Below, in pieces: positions 32,987-46,492 of a DNA stretch of 64,000 nucleotides; positions within the stretch are counted from its first letter, which is position 1; each line of letters starts with the position of its first letter. The notes beneath the pieces are model-generated. The model made no database searches, was not told where the DNA came from, and worked only from the letters and a program-made list of their open reading frames with translations. The DNA is from Setophaga petechia. Lineage: Eukaryota > Chordata > Aves > Passeriformes > Parulidae. Location of the stretch: contig JANCRA010000028.1 of the NCBI GenBank assembly GCA_024362935.1, positions 5,306,501-5,370,500 on the forward strand, written 5' to 3'. The position numbers and the translations under genes are program-made.

Positions 32987-35900
32987 ATGGTGCGTGCCGG
33001 AGCCATGGGTGACGGTTACGCACCTTTGACTGCGCTTGTCCTGCTGCTGGCCGTCGTGGCTGTCTGCTGGGCCCTTGGCCTCTGGCAGCCATGGAGGCGG
33101 CAAGCAGGGACAGCGAAGAGGCGCAAGCGCCCCGGGGTCCGGCCCAGAGGCTCACGCAGGAACCGGGGAGCCCCTGCGGCTCCCAGGCCCTGCAGGCCTC
33201 GGGCTACCCCTCGCAAGCGGCCAGGTGCTCCCGCCAGCACCCTGGGCAGCTCCTGCAGCTGCGGCCCCTGCGTGGCAGTGGGCCGAGAGCTGCAGGAACT
33301 GATGCAGCTGCTCTGGGCTGGCAGTGGGACATCTGAGCCGCTCTACTCTGGGATGTGGCGGGCCCTGTGGAAAGAGCTGCGGGAGCTGGTGAGGCGAGGC
33401 CACCTGCCCTGCTGTGGCTCGTCCCGCTCCCCCAGGCGCCGCCATCCCATGAGGAGGCAGCTCCCAGGAAGAGTCTCCATCTCTGGGAGGGCCTCGAGCC
33501 TTGCAAGGATGGCACGGCAGACGACACCCGCCATCCTTGCAAGAAGCTCAGGCTGTCAGAGATCCTCCATCCTGCCAGGAGCCTCGGCTACCTCTGACAG
33601 CCTCCATCCTTCAGAGAGGCTCAGTGAGACCTGTCAGCCTGCAGCAAGTGCAGAGCCCGCGGACAGGTCTCCCGGCTCCCTTGGACCCTTGGACTTGGAC
33701 AAGACGGGCACAACCCTGAGCGTTGTCGTGGCCAGGGAAAGCCCGGGAGTCCAAGTGGGAGCCCAGCCCGATGCAGGGGAGCCATCTCAGGAGCAGGTGG
33801 CTCGGGAGCAGCAAGCGTCCTGCAGCCGGCACTTGTCGGCCCACAGCTGCCAGGACGCTGTGCCGGCTGTGCCAGCGGGCTGCAGCCCGTGCCGGGTGGA
33901 GGAGACGAGCCTCGAGACACCTGGGCACCTCCATCTCGAGGAAGCTGCTCCGAAACAGCCACCGACTGCCAAGGAGGCCCTAACAGAAGGTGAGATCTTC
34001 TGAGGAGCTGTCTGCAGCTCCCCTGGGGCTCTTCAGGGCCATTGCCAGGCCAGGCCCTCTGAGAGCAGCCTAGTCCCTGGCTGTTCTCAGTGCCTCTGAT
34101 GGCTTCAAAAATCCCCTGCGTGGTTTGCAGCTGCTCCTGGGACCCCCCTGCGCGACAGCTCGGGCTGCAGCCCCGGCCGCGCACAAGAGCAGAGCGCAGG
34201 CCACGAGGCCGGGGCCAGCGCCGGTGCCGCCGTGCCCCCCTGCAGCGGGGCTCCTGCAGCCGCCTGTGCGCGCTGCCCGGGCCCGGCCGTGCCGCTCGCC
34301 AGCCCCTCGGCTGCAGGGCGGTGGCCGCTGCCCGGCGCGCGGCAGGGAGCAGGTGAGAGCAGCGCGGCCCGCGGGGGCCGGCCCCTGCCCTGGCGGGCAC
34401 TGGGCGGGGGGGGGGGGGTTCCTGGGCGCAGCGCTGACGCCTCGCTCTCGGCCTTTTGCAGGGCAAAAGAAGGAGCTGCAGGAGCTCTACCAGCTGGGCC
34501 CGCAGCTGGGCAGGGGCGGCTTCGGCACCGTTTTCGCGGGCAGCCGCCTGGCGGACGGTAGCCCGGTAAGTGGGCGGCACGGGCGGGCGCGGGCGGAGGC
34601 TCCGGGCCGGGGCTGGGCGGGGCTGGAGCTCAGCCCCCTGTGTCCGTGCCTTGCAGGTGGCTCTCAAGCGCGTGGCCCGGGAGAGCGTCCTGCGCTGGGA
34701 CGAGCGCGTGAGTGAGCGGGGCCAGCGGGCCGGGGCGGGCCGGGGCGGGCAGGGATAAGGCCGGGGAGGGCCCCGAGGGAGGGCGCCGAGGCACGGCGGG
34801 GGCGGCGGGCGTGGGCTCAGCGCGCGAGGCGGAGCGCGGCGGGCCCGCGGATGCCGAACGCCGGGGCCGGCTCCAGGCGGGGGGACAGCTGCCAAGCGTG
34901 CCCTGGGCGGGAGGGATCCCGAGCAGCACGGAGGCTGCCCGAGGGGACACCGGGGCATGCCGGGCAGGGGGCAGTGGAGGCACAGGGCAGCACCAGGCCT
35001 GGCGCAGGCAATGTCTCGTCCTCGCAGCCCGACGGCACCCGTGTTCCGCTGGAGATCGTGCTCATGGAGAAGGTGGGCTCCGGCTGCCGCAGCATCATCC
35101 AGCTCCTGGACTGGTTCGAGCTGCCTGACAGCTTCGTGCTGGTCCTGGAGCGTCCGGAGCGGTCGCGGGATCTGCTGGAGCTGCTGCGGGAGCAGCAGTT
35201 CCTGAGCGAGGAGGCGGCGCGCTGGCTTTTCTGCCAGGTGCTGGAGGCCGTGTGGCACTGCACCGCCTGCGGCGTCTGGCACGGCGACATCAAGGCGGAG
35301 AACCTCCTCGTGGACCCGGACACTGGCAGCCTGAAGCTCATCGACTTCGGTTGCGGCACCTTCTTCCACGGCCACACCTGCAGGGATGTTGCCGGTGAGC
35401 CCGCGGCCCGGGCCCTGCTGCCTCTGCCAGGCACTGCACCGTGCCATTCCCTCCTGGGCTGTGGGTGCGGCATTCAGCCGGCTGCCGGCTGCCCTGTGCC
35501 CCGGGGCAGGTGCTGTGCCCCAGGAGCCGGCTGCTGGCCTTGCCGACAGAGGGGGGCTGCAAAAGCCAGGCCCCGGCCCCTCGGCTTGGCAGGCCTGCTT
35601 GGGCTTGTGCCGCTCTTCTGGCCTTCTCTGCCTTGCAGAGCGGTTTCCTGGCTTTGGCCAATTGCCTGCGGGTGCCGGGTGGCCTTGGGGGAAGTTGTGG
35701 CCGCAGGTGCGGGCCCTGCCTCTGGCAGGAGGCCGGCGCCAGGCTCTGGAAGGCAGCAGCCTGCGCCCGACCAGCGCCGCCTGTCTCCCCTAGGAACACG
35801 GATGTACTGCTCGCCCGAGTGGATCCGCCTGGGCTCCTACCGCAAGGAGCCGGCGACCATCTGGTCCCTGGGCGTGCTGCTCTATGTCATGGTCTGCGGG

Positions 35901-36253
35901 TGCTTCCCCTTCCGGGACGACCATGACATCGTGTGGGGGCAGCTCTTCTTCTGGCGGCAGGTGTCTCCAGGTTGGTGTGGGCCTCAAGCACGCTGGGCTG
36001 GAGGAGGTGGCCGTGTCCTGCCGTGCCGCTGTCCCGCCAAGGGCAGCTCTGAGCACTCGCAGCCTGGCCCGGCTTCTGCGGGCACTGCCGGGCGCGGCCG
36101 GGCAGGAGCCTCGTGCCAGTGAGCGGCGCTTTCTGCCTTCTCTCCCCAGAGTGCCAGCACCTGATCACCTGGTGTTTGGGCAAGCACCCCCTGGAGCGGG
36201 CCAATCTGGAGGACATCTGGCGCCACCCTTGGGTGTGGGGCTGGCGCCTTTGA
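32987..36253 (+). CDS. Copy 7: PIM-like kinase, 675 aa
   Basis: Exons: 32987-33989, 34131-34352, 34462-34565, 34657-34707, 35028-35394, 35794-35970, 36150-36253. Frame intact. The predicted protein equals copy 6 (V23, A43, R48, S166, G254, T333). Differences from its neighbours are confined to introns and the 13-G run in intron 2, which points to very recent duplication or ongoing conversion. Confidence 0.88.
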
Positions 36254-36316
36254 TGCCCGGCTGGAGCCCCTGCAGCACCCAGTCACCGAGTCCCACGCAG
36301 GACCGAGGGCCGGAAA

Positions 36317-36322
36317 AATAAA
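36317..36322 (+). promoter_or_regulatory. Poly(A) signal of copy 7
   Basis: AATAAA 64 nt after the stop codon. Confidence 0.85.
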
Positions 36323-38005
36323 CCAGCCACCAACCCATTGCGGGCTGTCACGACTGGTCCTTGTTAGCAACTGCGGCTAAAGAAACCTCTTGGCAAAAGG
36401 GGAAATCAGAGTGTTCCCTCCTGCCTTGGTCAAGGTTTTGATGCCTCTCCTCCATGTAGGTGGTTTTGTGTCTTCAAGCTCAGGCTGGAGTACTGCTAGG
36501 AGTGGCTTTAGCAAGGCGAGAAATGCAACAGTGAACCAACAGCTTCCCTTTCCAACTGACAAAGCAACTTGGGTTCACCTGAAGTGCCACAAGGGCCTGT
36601 GTGTGCGTTCCAAGGGCCACCGGGTGGCAGGAACAGAGACCTTGCTCCTCTCCAAAGCTGTAGAACAATTAGCAGTGGCAAAATGTGATTTTGGGTTAAG
36701 CCCTGACAAAATTGTTCCTCATTCGTCCCCAGAAATGGGAAGCTGGGCTGGGCCTTTGACCTGCTGGGACTGCAGCGTTGTCGGTCATAGGCATGGAGCC
36801 CACAGGAAATGCTGAGGTTCTGGAGTCATTCCCATCATGCTGGGATCATTATACCACCCCACCCCACCCCACCATCCCCCCCCCCAAAAATAAAAAATCA
36901 CGGTTTGCCCTGAAATGGCGGCTCCTCCTCACCCTGTTGGTCATTATGAGGGGACATTGGGCTCTGGCTGGGGATGGAAATGCTCCCAAAGGGCCTTGAA
37001 CTCCTGCGGGAATTGGGCCAGCAAGGAGGTGGCACTGAGCCTTTCAGGGAATTGTGGGGAAAGAGAAGGTCCCCTCTGAGCCTCCTTTTGTCCAGGATGA
37101 CAGAAACTGTGCTTGGAATGACCGCCTTTGTTTGTATTTACAGAACCTGAGACGCACAGTGAGTGCTTCTGGGGAGGAGGGAGGTGTGTGGGGTATGCAG
37201 CCAACAAATAACGATGGTTAGTAATGGTTTTGTTGACCAACAGTGTAAAGGCCATTGCCATGGGCCTCATGGAGCTCATGGGCTCAGCAGCCACAGTCCC
37301 TGTGGAGATCAAGTCTGCCAGGCTCTCTGTGGGTGTCTGACACTCAGCTCAGCCCTCCGCGGCTCTGTAGCCTCGCCAGGGCCAGCAGGGTCCCGATGCC
37401 CAAAGGCACACAAAGCATCCTCCCAGCACAGGCTGAGCCACTCAGGGTGGCAGAATCCTGTGGCAATTCAGCTCTCTGAGCATCCTCTCTGCTTTTAGAC
37501 GGTCCCAGTGCCCTTGTCCCACAGACATTGGCTCTGCCAAGTACCACTGCCTTCTCTAGGTGCTGACGGGCATCAAACAGTGGAGGCACTGTGCTGTGAG
37601 GGACAGCGATCTTTTATTTGGGGTGGCTGGGGACAAGCTGGACCAGAATAAATAGCCATGAGATGTGGCTTTGGATGGGATTCATCCCGATATGTCCCAG
37701 TGGGATCCCCTTCAAACATGTAGCCAAGGTCCTGAAAGCCCAAGGAGGTCCATGCTGGCTCAGGGCTCTCCAGCTGTATGTGACTTGAAAGGAAGGCTTT
37801 GGAACTATCCAGGAAACTCCATCCTTTCAATCAAACCATGATAGCAGGAAAAATGAAGGGAAGGTCATCGTGGGCACTACTGGGAAGTGATGGAAAGACA
37901 CAGCAGCCAGCCATGGGGGGAGGCGGGGCCATGATGGCACACAGGGGAGGAGCCCTGCGGTGGGGCAGGTCTGTGGTGTCACACACTGTCCTGGCCACAG
38001 CACTG
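36323..38005. other. Spacer 7/8: intergenic
   Basis: Standard layout, C10 run. No private change noticed and no gene seen. Confidence 0.7.
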
Positions 38006-38036
38006 TGACATCATTGTGCCTATATGCCTATATAAT
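38006..38036 (+). promoter_or_regulatory. Core promoter of copy 8
   Basis: CRE-like TGACATCA 38006-38013 and TATATAAT 38029-38036. Confidence 0.75.
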
Positions 38037-38071
38037 CCGGGCCAGCCCCCGCAGCTGCCAGTGCAGTTGCG

Positions 38072-41000
38072 ATGGTGCGTGCCGGAGCCATGGGTGACGG
38101 TTACGCACCTTTGACTGCGCTTGTCCTGCTGCTGGCCGTCGTGGCTGTCTGCTGGGCCCTTGGCCTCTGGCAGCCATGGAGGCGGCAAGCAGGGACAGCG
38201 AAGAGGCGCAAGCGCCCCGGGGTCCGGCCCAGAGGCTCACGCAGGAACCGGGGAGCCCCTGCGGCTCCCAGGCCCTGCAGGCCTCGGGCTACCCCTCGCA
38301 AGCGGCCAGGTGCTCCCGCCAGCACCCTGGGCAGCTCCTGCAGCTGCGGCCCCTGCGTGGCAGTGGGCCGAGAGCTGCAGGAACTGATGCAGCTGCTCTG
38401 GGCTGGCAGTGGGACATCTGAGCCGCTCTACTCTGGGATGTGGCGGGCCCTGTGGAAAGAGCTGCGGGAGCTGGTGAGGCGAGGCCACCTGCCCTGCTGT
38501 GGCTCGTCCCGCTCCCCCAGGCGCCGCCATCCCATGAGGAGGCAGCTCCCAGGAAGAGTCTCCATCTCTGGGAGGGCCTCGAGCCTTGCAAGGATGGCAC
38601 GGCAGACGACACCCGCCATCCTTGCAAGAAGCTCAGGCTGTCAGAGATCCTCCATCCTGCCAGGAGCCTCGGCTACCTCTGACAGCCTCCATCCTTCAGA
38701 GAGGCTCAGTGAGACCTGTCAGCCTGCAGCAAGTGCAGAGCCCGCGGACAGGTCTCCCGGCTCCCTTGGACCCTTGGACTTGGACAAGACGGGCACAACC
38801 CTGAGCGTTGTCGTGGCCAGGGAAAGCCCGCGAGTCCAAGTGGGAGCCCAGCCCGATGCAGGGGAGCCATCTCAGGAGCAGGTGGCTCGGGAGCAGCAAG
38901 CGTCCTGCAGCCGGCACTTGTCGGCCCACAGCTGCCAGGACGCTGTGCCGGCTGTGCCAGCGGGCTGCAGCCCGTGCCGGGTGGAGGAGACGAGCCTCGA
39001 GACACCTGGGCACCTCCATCTCGAGGAAGCTGCTCCGAAACAGCCACCGACTGCCAAGGAGGCCCTAACAGAAGGTGAGATCTTCTGAGGAGCTGTCTGC
39101 AGCTCCCCTGGGGCTCTTCAGGGCCATTGCCAGGCCAGGCCCTCTGAGAGCAGCCTAGTCCCTGGCTGTTCTCAGTGCCTCTGATGGCTTCAAAAATCCC
39201 CTGCGTGGTTTGCAGCTGCTCCTGGGACCCCCCTGCGCGACAGCTCGGGCTGCAGCCCCGGCCGCGCACAAGAGCAGAGCGCAGGCCACGAGGCCGGGGC
39301 CAGCGCCGGTGCCGCCGTGCCCCCCTGCAGCGGGGCTCCTGCAGCCGCCTGTGCGCGCTGCCCGGGCCCGGCCGTGCCGCTCGCCAGCCCCTCGGCTGCA
39401 GGGCGGTGGCCGCTGCCCGGCGCGCGGCAGGGAGCAGGTGAGAGCAGCGCGGCCCGCGGGGGCCGGCCCCTGCCCTGGCGGGCACTGGGCGGGGGGGGGG
39501 GGTTCCTGGGCGCAGCGCTGACGCCTCGCTCTCGGCCTTTTGCAGGGCAAAAGAAGGAGCTGCAGGAGCTCTACCAGCTGGGCCCGCAGCTGGGCAGGGG
39601 CGGCTTCGGCACCGTTTTCGCGGGCAGCCGCCTGGCGGACGGTAGCCCGGTAAGTGGGCGGCACGGGCGGGCGCGGGCGGAGGCTCCGGGCCGGGGCTGG
39701 GCGGGGCTGGAGCTCAGCCCCCTGTGTCCGTGCCTTGCAGGTGGCTCTCAAGCGCGTGGCCCGGGAGAGCGTCCTGCGCTGGGACGAGCGCGTGAGTGAG
39801 CGGGGCCAGCGGGCCGGGGCGGGCCGGGGCGGGCAGGGATAAGGCCGGGGAGGGCCCCGAGGGAGGGCGCCGAGGCACGGCGGGGGCGGCGGGCGTGGGC
39901 TCAGCGCGCGAGGCGGAGCGCGGCGGGCCCGCGGATGCCGAACGCCGGGGCCGGCTCCAGGCGGGGGGACAGCTGCCAAGCGTGCCCTGGGCGGGAGGGA
40001 TCCCGAGCAGCACGGAGGCTGCCCGAGGGGACACCGGGGCATGCCGGGCAGGGGGCAGTGGAGGCACAGGGCAGCACCAGGCCTGGCGCAGGCAATGTCT
40101 CGTCCTCGCAGCCCGACGGCACCCGTGTTCCGCTGGAGATCGTGCTCATGGAGAAGGTGGGCTCCGGCTGCCGCAGCATCATCCAGCTCCTGGACTGGTT
40201 CGAGCTGCCTGACAGCTTCGTGCTGGTCCTGGAGCGTCCGGAGCGGTCGCGGGATCTGCTGGAGCTGCTGCGGGAGCAGCAGTTCCTGAGCGAGGAGGCG
40301 GCGCGCTGGCTTTTCTGCCAGGTGCTGGAGGCCGTGTGGCACTGCACCGCCTGCGGCGTCTGGCACGGCGACATCAAGGCGGAGAACCTCCTCGTGGACC
40401 CGGACACTGGCAGCCTGAAGCTCATCGACTTCGGTTGCGGCACCTTCTTCCACGGCCACACCTGCAGGGATGTTGCCGGTGAGCCCGCGGCCCGGGCCCT
40501 GCTGCCTCTGCCAGGCACTGCACCGTGCCATTCCCTCCTGGGCTGTGGGTGCGGCATTCAGCCGGCTGCCGGCTGCCCTGTGCCCCGGGGCAGGTGCTGT
40601 GCCCCAGGAGCCGGCTGCTGGCCTTGCCGACAGAGGGGGGCTGCAAAAGCCAGGCCCCGGCCCCTCGGCTTGGCAGGCCTGCTTGGGCTTGTGCCGCTCT
40701 TCTGGCCTTCTCTGCCTTGCAGAGCGGTTTCCTGGCTTTGGCCAATTGCCTGCGGGTGCCGGGTGGCCTTGGGGGAAGTTGTGGCCGCAGGTGCGGGCCC
40801 TGCCTCTGGCAGGAGGCCGGCGCCAGGCTCTGGAAGGCAGCAGCCTGCGCCCGACCAGCGCCGCCTGTCTCCCCTAGGAACACGGATGTACTGCTCGCCC
40901 GAGTGGATCCGCCTGGGCTCCTACCGCAAGGAGCCGGCGACCATCTGGTCCCTGGGCGTGCTGCTCTATGTCATGGTCTGCGGGTGCTTCCCCTTCCGGG

Positions 41001-41337
41001 ACGACCATGACATCGTGTGGGGGCAGCTCTTCTTCTGGCGGCAGGTGTCTCCAGGTTGGTGTGGGCCTCAAGCACGCTGGGCTGGAGGAGGTGGCCGTGT
41101 CCTGCCGTGCCGCTGTCCCGCCAAGGGCAGCTCTGAGCACTCGCAGCCTGGCCCGGCTTCTGCGGGCACTGCCGGGCGCGGCCGGGCAGGAGCCTCGTGC
41201 CAGTGAGCGGCGCTTTCTGCCTTCTCTCCCCAGAGTGCCAGCACCTGATCACCTGGTGTTTGGGCAAGCACCCCCTGGAGCGGGCCAATCTGGAGGACAT
41301 CTGGCGCCACCCTTGGGTGTGGGGCTGGCGCCTTTGA
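38072..41337 (+). CDS. Copy 8: PIM-like kinase, 675 aa; R254 variant
   Basis: Exons: 38072-39074, 39216-39437, 39546-39649, 39741-39791, 40112-40478, 40878-41054, 41234-41337. Frame intact. It differs from copy 7 by G254R (GGA to CGA, near 38831) in the low-complexity part of the extension and by a 12-G rather than 13-G run in intron 2. R254 occurs only here and in copy 9, so these two are the most recent neighbouring duplicates for exon 1. Confidence 0.88.
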
Positions 41338-41400
41338 TGCCCGGCTGGAGCCCCTGCAGCACCCAGTCACCGAGTCCCACGCAGGACCGAGGGCCGGAAA

Positions 41401-41406
41401 AATAAA
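41401..41406 (+). promoter_or_regulatory. Poly(A) signal of copy 8
   Basis: AATAAA 64 nt after the stop codon. Confidence 0.85.
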
Positions 41407-43089
41407 CCAGCCACCAACCCATTGCGGGCTGTCACGACTGGTCCTTGTTAGCAACTGCGGCTAAAGAAACCTCTTGGCAAAAGGGGAAATCAGAGTGTTC
41501 CCTCCTGCCTTGGTCAAGGTTTTGATGCCTCTCCTCCATGTAGGTGGTTTTGTGTCTTCAAGCTCAGGCTGGAGTACTGCTAGGAGTGGCTTTAGCAAGG
41601 CGAGAAATGCAACAGTGAACCAACAGCTTCCCTTTCCAACTGACAAAGCAACTTGGGTTCACCTGAAGTGCCACAAGGGCCTGTGTGTGCGTTCCAAGGG
41701 CCACCGGGTGGCAGGAACAGAGACCTTGCTCCTCTCCAAAGCTGTAGAACAATTAGCAGTGGCAAAATGTGATTTTGGGTTAAGCCCTGACAAAATTGTT
41801 CCTCATTCGTCCCCAGAAATGGGAAGCTGGGCTGGGCCTTTGACCTGCTGGGACTGCAGCGTTGTCGGTCATAGGCATGGAGCCCACAGGAAATGCTGAG
41901 GTTCTGGAGTCATTCCCATCATGCTGGGATCATTATACCACCCCACCCCACCCCACCATCCCCCCCCCCAAAAATAAAAAATCACGGTTTGCCCTGAAAT
42001 GGCGGCTCCTCCTCACCCTGTTGGTCATTATGAGGGGACATTGGGCTCTGGCTGGGGATGGAAATGCTCCCAAAGGGCCTTGAACTCCTGCGGGAATTGG
42101 GCCAGCAAGGAGGTGGCACTGAGCCTTTCAGGGAATTGTGGGGAAAGAGAAGGTCCCCTCTGAGCCTCCTTTTGTCCAGGATGACAGAAACTGTGCTTGG
42201 AATGACCGCCTTTGTTTGTATTTACAGAACCTGAGACGCACAGTGAGTGCTTCTGGGGAGGAGGGAGGTGTGTGGGGTATGCAGCCAACAAATAACGATG
42301 GTTAGTAATGGTTTTGTTGACCAACAGTGTAAAGGCCATTGCCATGGGCCTCATGGAGCTCATGGGCTCAGCAGCCACAGTCCCTGTGGAGATCAAGTCT
42401 GCCAGGCTCTCTGTGGGTGTCTGACACTCAGCTCAGCCCTCCGCGGCTCTGTAGCCTCGCCAGGGCCAGCAGGGTCCCGATGCCCAAAGGCACACAAAGC
42501 ATCCTCCCAGCACAGGCTGAGCCACTCAGGGTGGCAGAATCCTGTGGCAATTCAGCTCTCTGAGCATCCTCTCTGCTTTTAGACGGTCCCAGTGCCCTTG
42601 TCCCACAGACATTGGCTCTGCCAAGTACCACTGCCTTCTCTAGGTGCTGACGGGCATCAAACAGTGGAGGCACTGTGCTGTGAGGGACAGCGATCTTTTA
42701 TTTGGGGTGGCTGGGGACAAGCTGGACCAGAATAAATAGCCATGAGATGTGGCTTTGGATGGGATTCATCCCGATATGTCCCAGTGGGATCCCCTTCAAA
42801 CATGTAGCCAAGGTCCTGAAAGCCCAAGGAGGTCCATGCTGGCTCAGGGCTCTCCAGCTGTATGTGACTTGAAAGGAAGGCTTTGGAACTATCCAGGAAA
42901 CTCCATCCTTTCAATCAAACCATGATAGCAGGAAAAATGAAGGGAAGGTCATCGTGGGCACTACTGGGAAGTGATGGAAAGACACAGCAGCCAGCCATGG
43001 GGGGAGGCGGGGCCATGATGGCACACAGGGGAGGAGCCCTGCGGTGGGGCAGGTCTGTGGTGTCACACACTGTCCTGGCCACAGCACTG
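41407..43089. other. Spacer 8/9: intergenic
   Basis: Standard layout, C10 run. No private change noticed and no gene seen. Confidence 0.7.
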
Positions 43090-43120
43090 TGACATCATTG
43101 TGCCTATATGCCTATATAAT
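43090..43120 (+). promoter_or_regulatory. Core promoter of copy 9
   Basis: CRE-like TGACATCA 43090-43097 and TATATAAT 43113-43120. Confidence 0.75.
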
Positions 43121-43155
43121 CCGGGCCAGCCCCCGCAGCTGCCAGTGCAGTTGCG

Positions 43156-46100
43156 ATGGTGCGTGCCGGAGCCATGGGTGACGGTTACGCACCTTTGACT
43201 GCGCTTGTCCTGCTGCTGGCCGTCGTGGCTGTCTGCTGGGCCCTTGGCCTCTGGCAGCCATGGAGGCGGCAAGCAGGGACAGCGAAGAGGCGCAAGCGCC
43301 CCGGGGTCCGGCCCAGAGGCTCACGCAGGAACCGGGGAGCCCCTGCGGCTCCCAGGCCCTGCAGGCCTCGGGCTACCCCTCGCAAGCGGCCAGGTGCTCC
43401 CGCCAGCACCCTGGGCAGCTCCTGCAGCTGCGGCCCCTGCGTGGCAGTGGGCCGAGAGCTGCAGGAACTGATGCAGCTGCTCTGGGCTGGCAGTGGGACA
43501 TCTGAGCCGCTCTACTCTGGGATGTGGCGGGCCCTGTGGAAAGAGCTGCGGGAGCTGGTGAGGCGAGGCCACCTGCCCTGCTGTGGCTCGTCCCGCTCCC
43601 CCAGGCGCCGCCATCCCATGAGGAGGCAGCTCCCAGGAAGAGTCTCCATCTCTGGGAGGGCCTCGAGCCTTGCAAGGATGGCACGGCAGACGACACCCGC
43701 CATCCTTGCAAGAAGCTCAGGCTGTCAGAGATCCTCCATCCTGCCAGGAGCCTCGGCTACCTCTGACAGCCTCCATCCTTCAGAGAGGCTCAGTGAGACC
43801 TGTCAGCCTGCAGCAAGTGCAGAGCCCGCGGACAGGTCTCCCGGCTCCCTTGGACCCTTGGACTTGGACAAGACGGGCACAACCCTGAGCGTTGTCGTGG
43901 CCAGGGAAAGCCCGCGAGTCCAAGTGGGAGCCCAGCCCGATGCAGGGGAGCCATCTCAGGAGCAGGTGGCTCGGGAGCAGCAAGCGTCCTGCAGCCGGCA
44001 CTTGTCGGCCCACAGCTGCCAGGACGCTGTGCCGGCTGTGCCAGCGGGCTGCAGCCCGTGCCGGGTGGAGGAGACGAGCCTCGAGACACCTGGGCACCTC
44101 CATCTCGAGGAAGCTGCTCCGAAACAGCCACCGACTGCCAAGGAGGCCCTAACAGAAGGTGAGATCTTCTGAGGAGCTGTCTGCAGCTCCCCTGGGGCTC
44201 TTCAGGGCCATTGCCAGGCCAGGCCCTCTGAGAGCAGCCTAGTCCCTGGCTGTTCTCAGTGCCTCTGATGGCTTCAAAAATCCCCTGCGTGGTTTGCAGC
44301 TGCTCCTGGGACCCCCCTGCGCGACAGCTCGGGCTGCAGCCCCGGCCGCGCACAAGAGCAGAGCGCAGGCCACGAGGCCGGGGCCAGCGCCGGTGCCGCC
44401 GTGCCCCCCTGCAGCGGGGCTCCTGCAGCCGCCTGTGCGCGCTGCCCGGGCCCGGCCGTGCCGCTCGCCAGCCCCTCGGCTGCAGGGCGGTGGCCGCTGC
44501 CCGGCGCGCGGCAGGGAGCAGGTGAGAGCAGCGCGGCCCGCGGGGGCCGGCCCCTGCCCTGGCGGGCACTGGGCGGGGGGGGGGGGGTTCCTGGGCGCAG
44601 CGCTGACGCCTCGCTCTCGGCCTTTTGCAGGGCAAAAGAAGGAGCTGCAGGAGCTCTACCAGCTGGGCCCGCAGCTGGGCAGGGGCGGCTTCGGCACCGT
44701 TTTCGCGGGCAGCCGCCTGGCGGACGGTAGCCCGGTAAGTGGGCGGCACGGGCGGGCGCGGGCGGAGGCTCCGGGCCGGGGCTGGGCGGGGCTGGAGCTC
44801 AGCCCCCTGTGTCCGTGCCTTGCAGGTGGCTCTCAAGCGCGTGGCCCGGGAGAGCGTCCTGCGCTGGGACGAGCGCGTGAGTGAGCGGGGCCAGCGGGCC
44901 GGGGCGGGCCGGGGCGGGCAGGGATAAGGCCGGGGAGGGCCCCGAGGGAGGGCGCCGAGGCACGGCGGGGGGCGGCGGGCGTGGGCTCAGCGCGCGAGGC
45001 GGAGCGCGGCGGGCCCGCGGATGCCGAACGCCGGGGCCGGCTCCAGGCGGGGGGACAGCTGCCAAGCGTGCCCTGGGCGGGAGGGATCCCGAGCAGCACG
45101 GAGGCTGCCCGAGGGGACACCGGGGCATGCCGGGCAGGGGGCAGTGGAGGCACAGGGCAGCACCAGGCCTGGCGCAGGCAATGTCTCGTCCTCGCAGCCC
45201 GACGGCACCCGTGTTCCGCTGGAGATCGTGCTCATGGAGAAGGTGGGCTCCGGCTGCCGCAGCATCATCCAGCTCCTGGACTGGTTCGAGCTGCCTGACA
45301 GCTTCGTGCTGGTCCTGGAGCGTCCGGAGCGGTCGCGGGATCTGCTGGAGCTGCTGCGGGAGCAGCAGTTCCTGAGCGAGGAGGCGGCGCGCTGGCTTTT
45401 CTGCCAGGTGCTGGAGGCCGTGTGGCACTGCACCGCCTGCGGCGTCTGGCACGGCGACATCAAGGCGGAGAACCTCCTCGTGGACCCGGACACTGGCAGC
45501 CTGAAGCTCATCGACTTCGGTTGCGGCACCTTCTTCCACGGCCACACCTGCAGGGATGTTGCCGGTGAGCCCGCGGCCCGGGCCCTGCTGCCTCTGCCAG
45601 GCACTGCACCGTGCCATTCCCTCCTGGGCTGTGGGTGCGGCATTCAGCCGGCTGCCGGCTGCCCTGTGCCCCGGGGCAGGTGCTGTGCCCCAGGAGCCGG
45701 CTGCTGGCCTTGCCGACAGAGGGGGGCTGCAAAAGCCAGGCCCCGGCCCCTCGGCTTGGCAGGCCTGCTTGGGCTTGTGCCGCTCTTCTGGCCTTCTCTG
45801 CCTTGCAGAGCGGTTTCCTGGCTTTGGCCAATTGCCTGCGGGTGCCGGGTGGCCTTGGGGGAAGTTGTGGCCGCAGGTGCGGGCCCTGCCTCTGGCAGGA
45901 GGCCGGCGCCAGGCTCTGGAAGGCAGCAGCCTGCGCCCGACCAGCGCCGCCTGTCTCCCCTAGGAACACGGATGTACTGCTCGCCCGAGTGGATCCGCCT
46001 GGGCTCCTACCGCAAGGAGCCGGCGACCATCTGGTCCCTGGGCGTGCTGCTCTATGTCATGGTCTGCGGGTGCTTCCCCTTCCGGGACGACCATGACATC

Positions 46101-46423
46101 GTGTGGGGGCAGCTCTTCTTCTGGCGGCAGGTGTCTCCAGGTTGGTGTGGGCCTCAAGCACGCTGGGCTGGAGGAAGTGGCCGTGTCCTGCCGTGCCGCT
46201 GTCCCGCCAAGGGCAGCTCTGAGCACTCGCAGCCTGGCCCGGCTTCTGCGGGCACTGCCGGGCGCGGCCGGGCAGGAGCCTCGTGCCAGTGAGCGGCGCT
46301 TTCTGCCTTCTCTCCCCAGAGTGCCAGCACCTGATCACCTGGTGTTTGGGCAAGCACCCCCTGGAGCGGGCCAATCTGGAGGACATCTGGCGCCACCCTT
46401 GGGTGTGGGGCTGGCGCCTTTGA
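43156..46423 (+). CDS. Copy 9: PIM-like kinase, 675 aa; mosaic of copy 8 and copy 4
   Basis: Exons: 43156-44158, 44300-44521, 44631-44734, 44826-44876, 45198-45564, 45964-46140, 46320-46423. Frame intact. Exon 1 matches copy 8, including R254 and T333. From intron 4 onward it matches copy 4: a six-G run in intron 4 and GGAAGTGGCC in intron 6, both otherwise unseen. A switch point therefore lies between about 43,915 and 44,965. The encoded protein equals copy 8. Confidence 0.88.
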
Positions 46424-46486
46424 TGCCCGGCTGGAGCCCCTGCAGCACCCAGTCACCGAGTCCCACGCAGGACCGAGGGCCGGAAA

Positions 46487-46492
46487 AATAAA
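46487..46492 (+). promoter_or_regulatory. Poly(A) signal of copy 9
   Basis: AATAAA 64 nt after the stop codon. Confidence 0.85.
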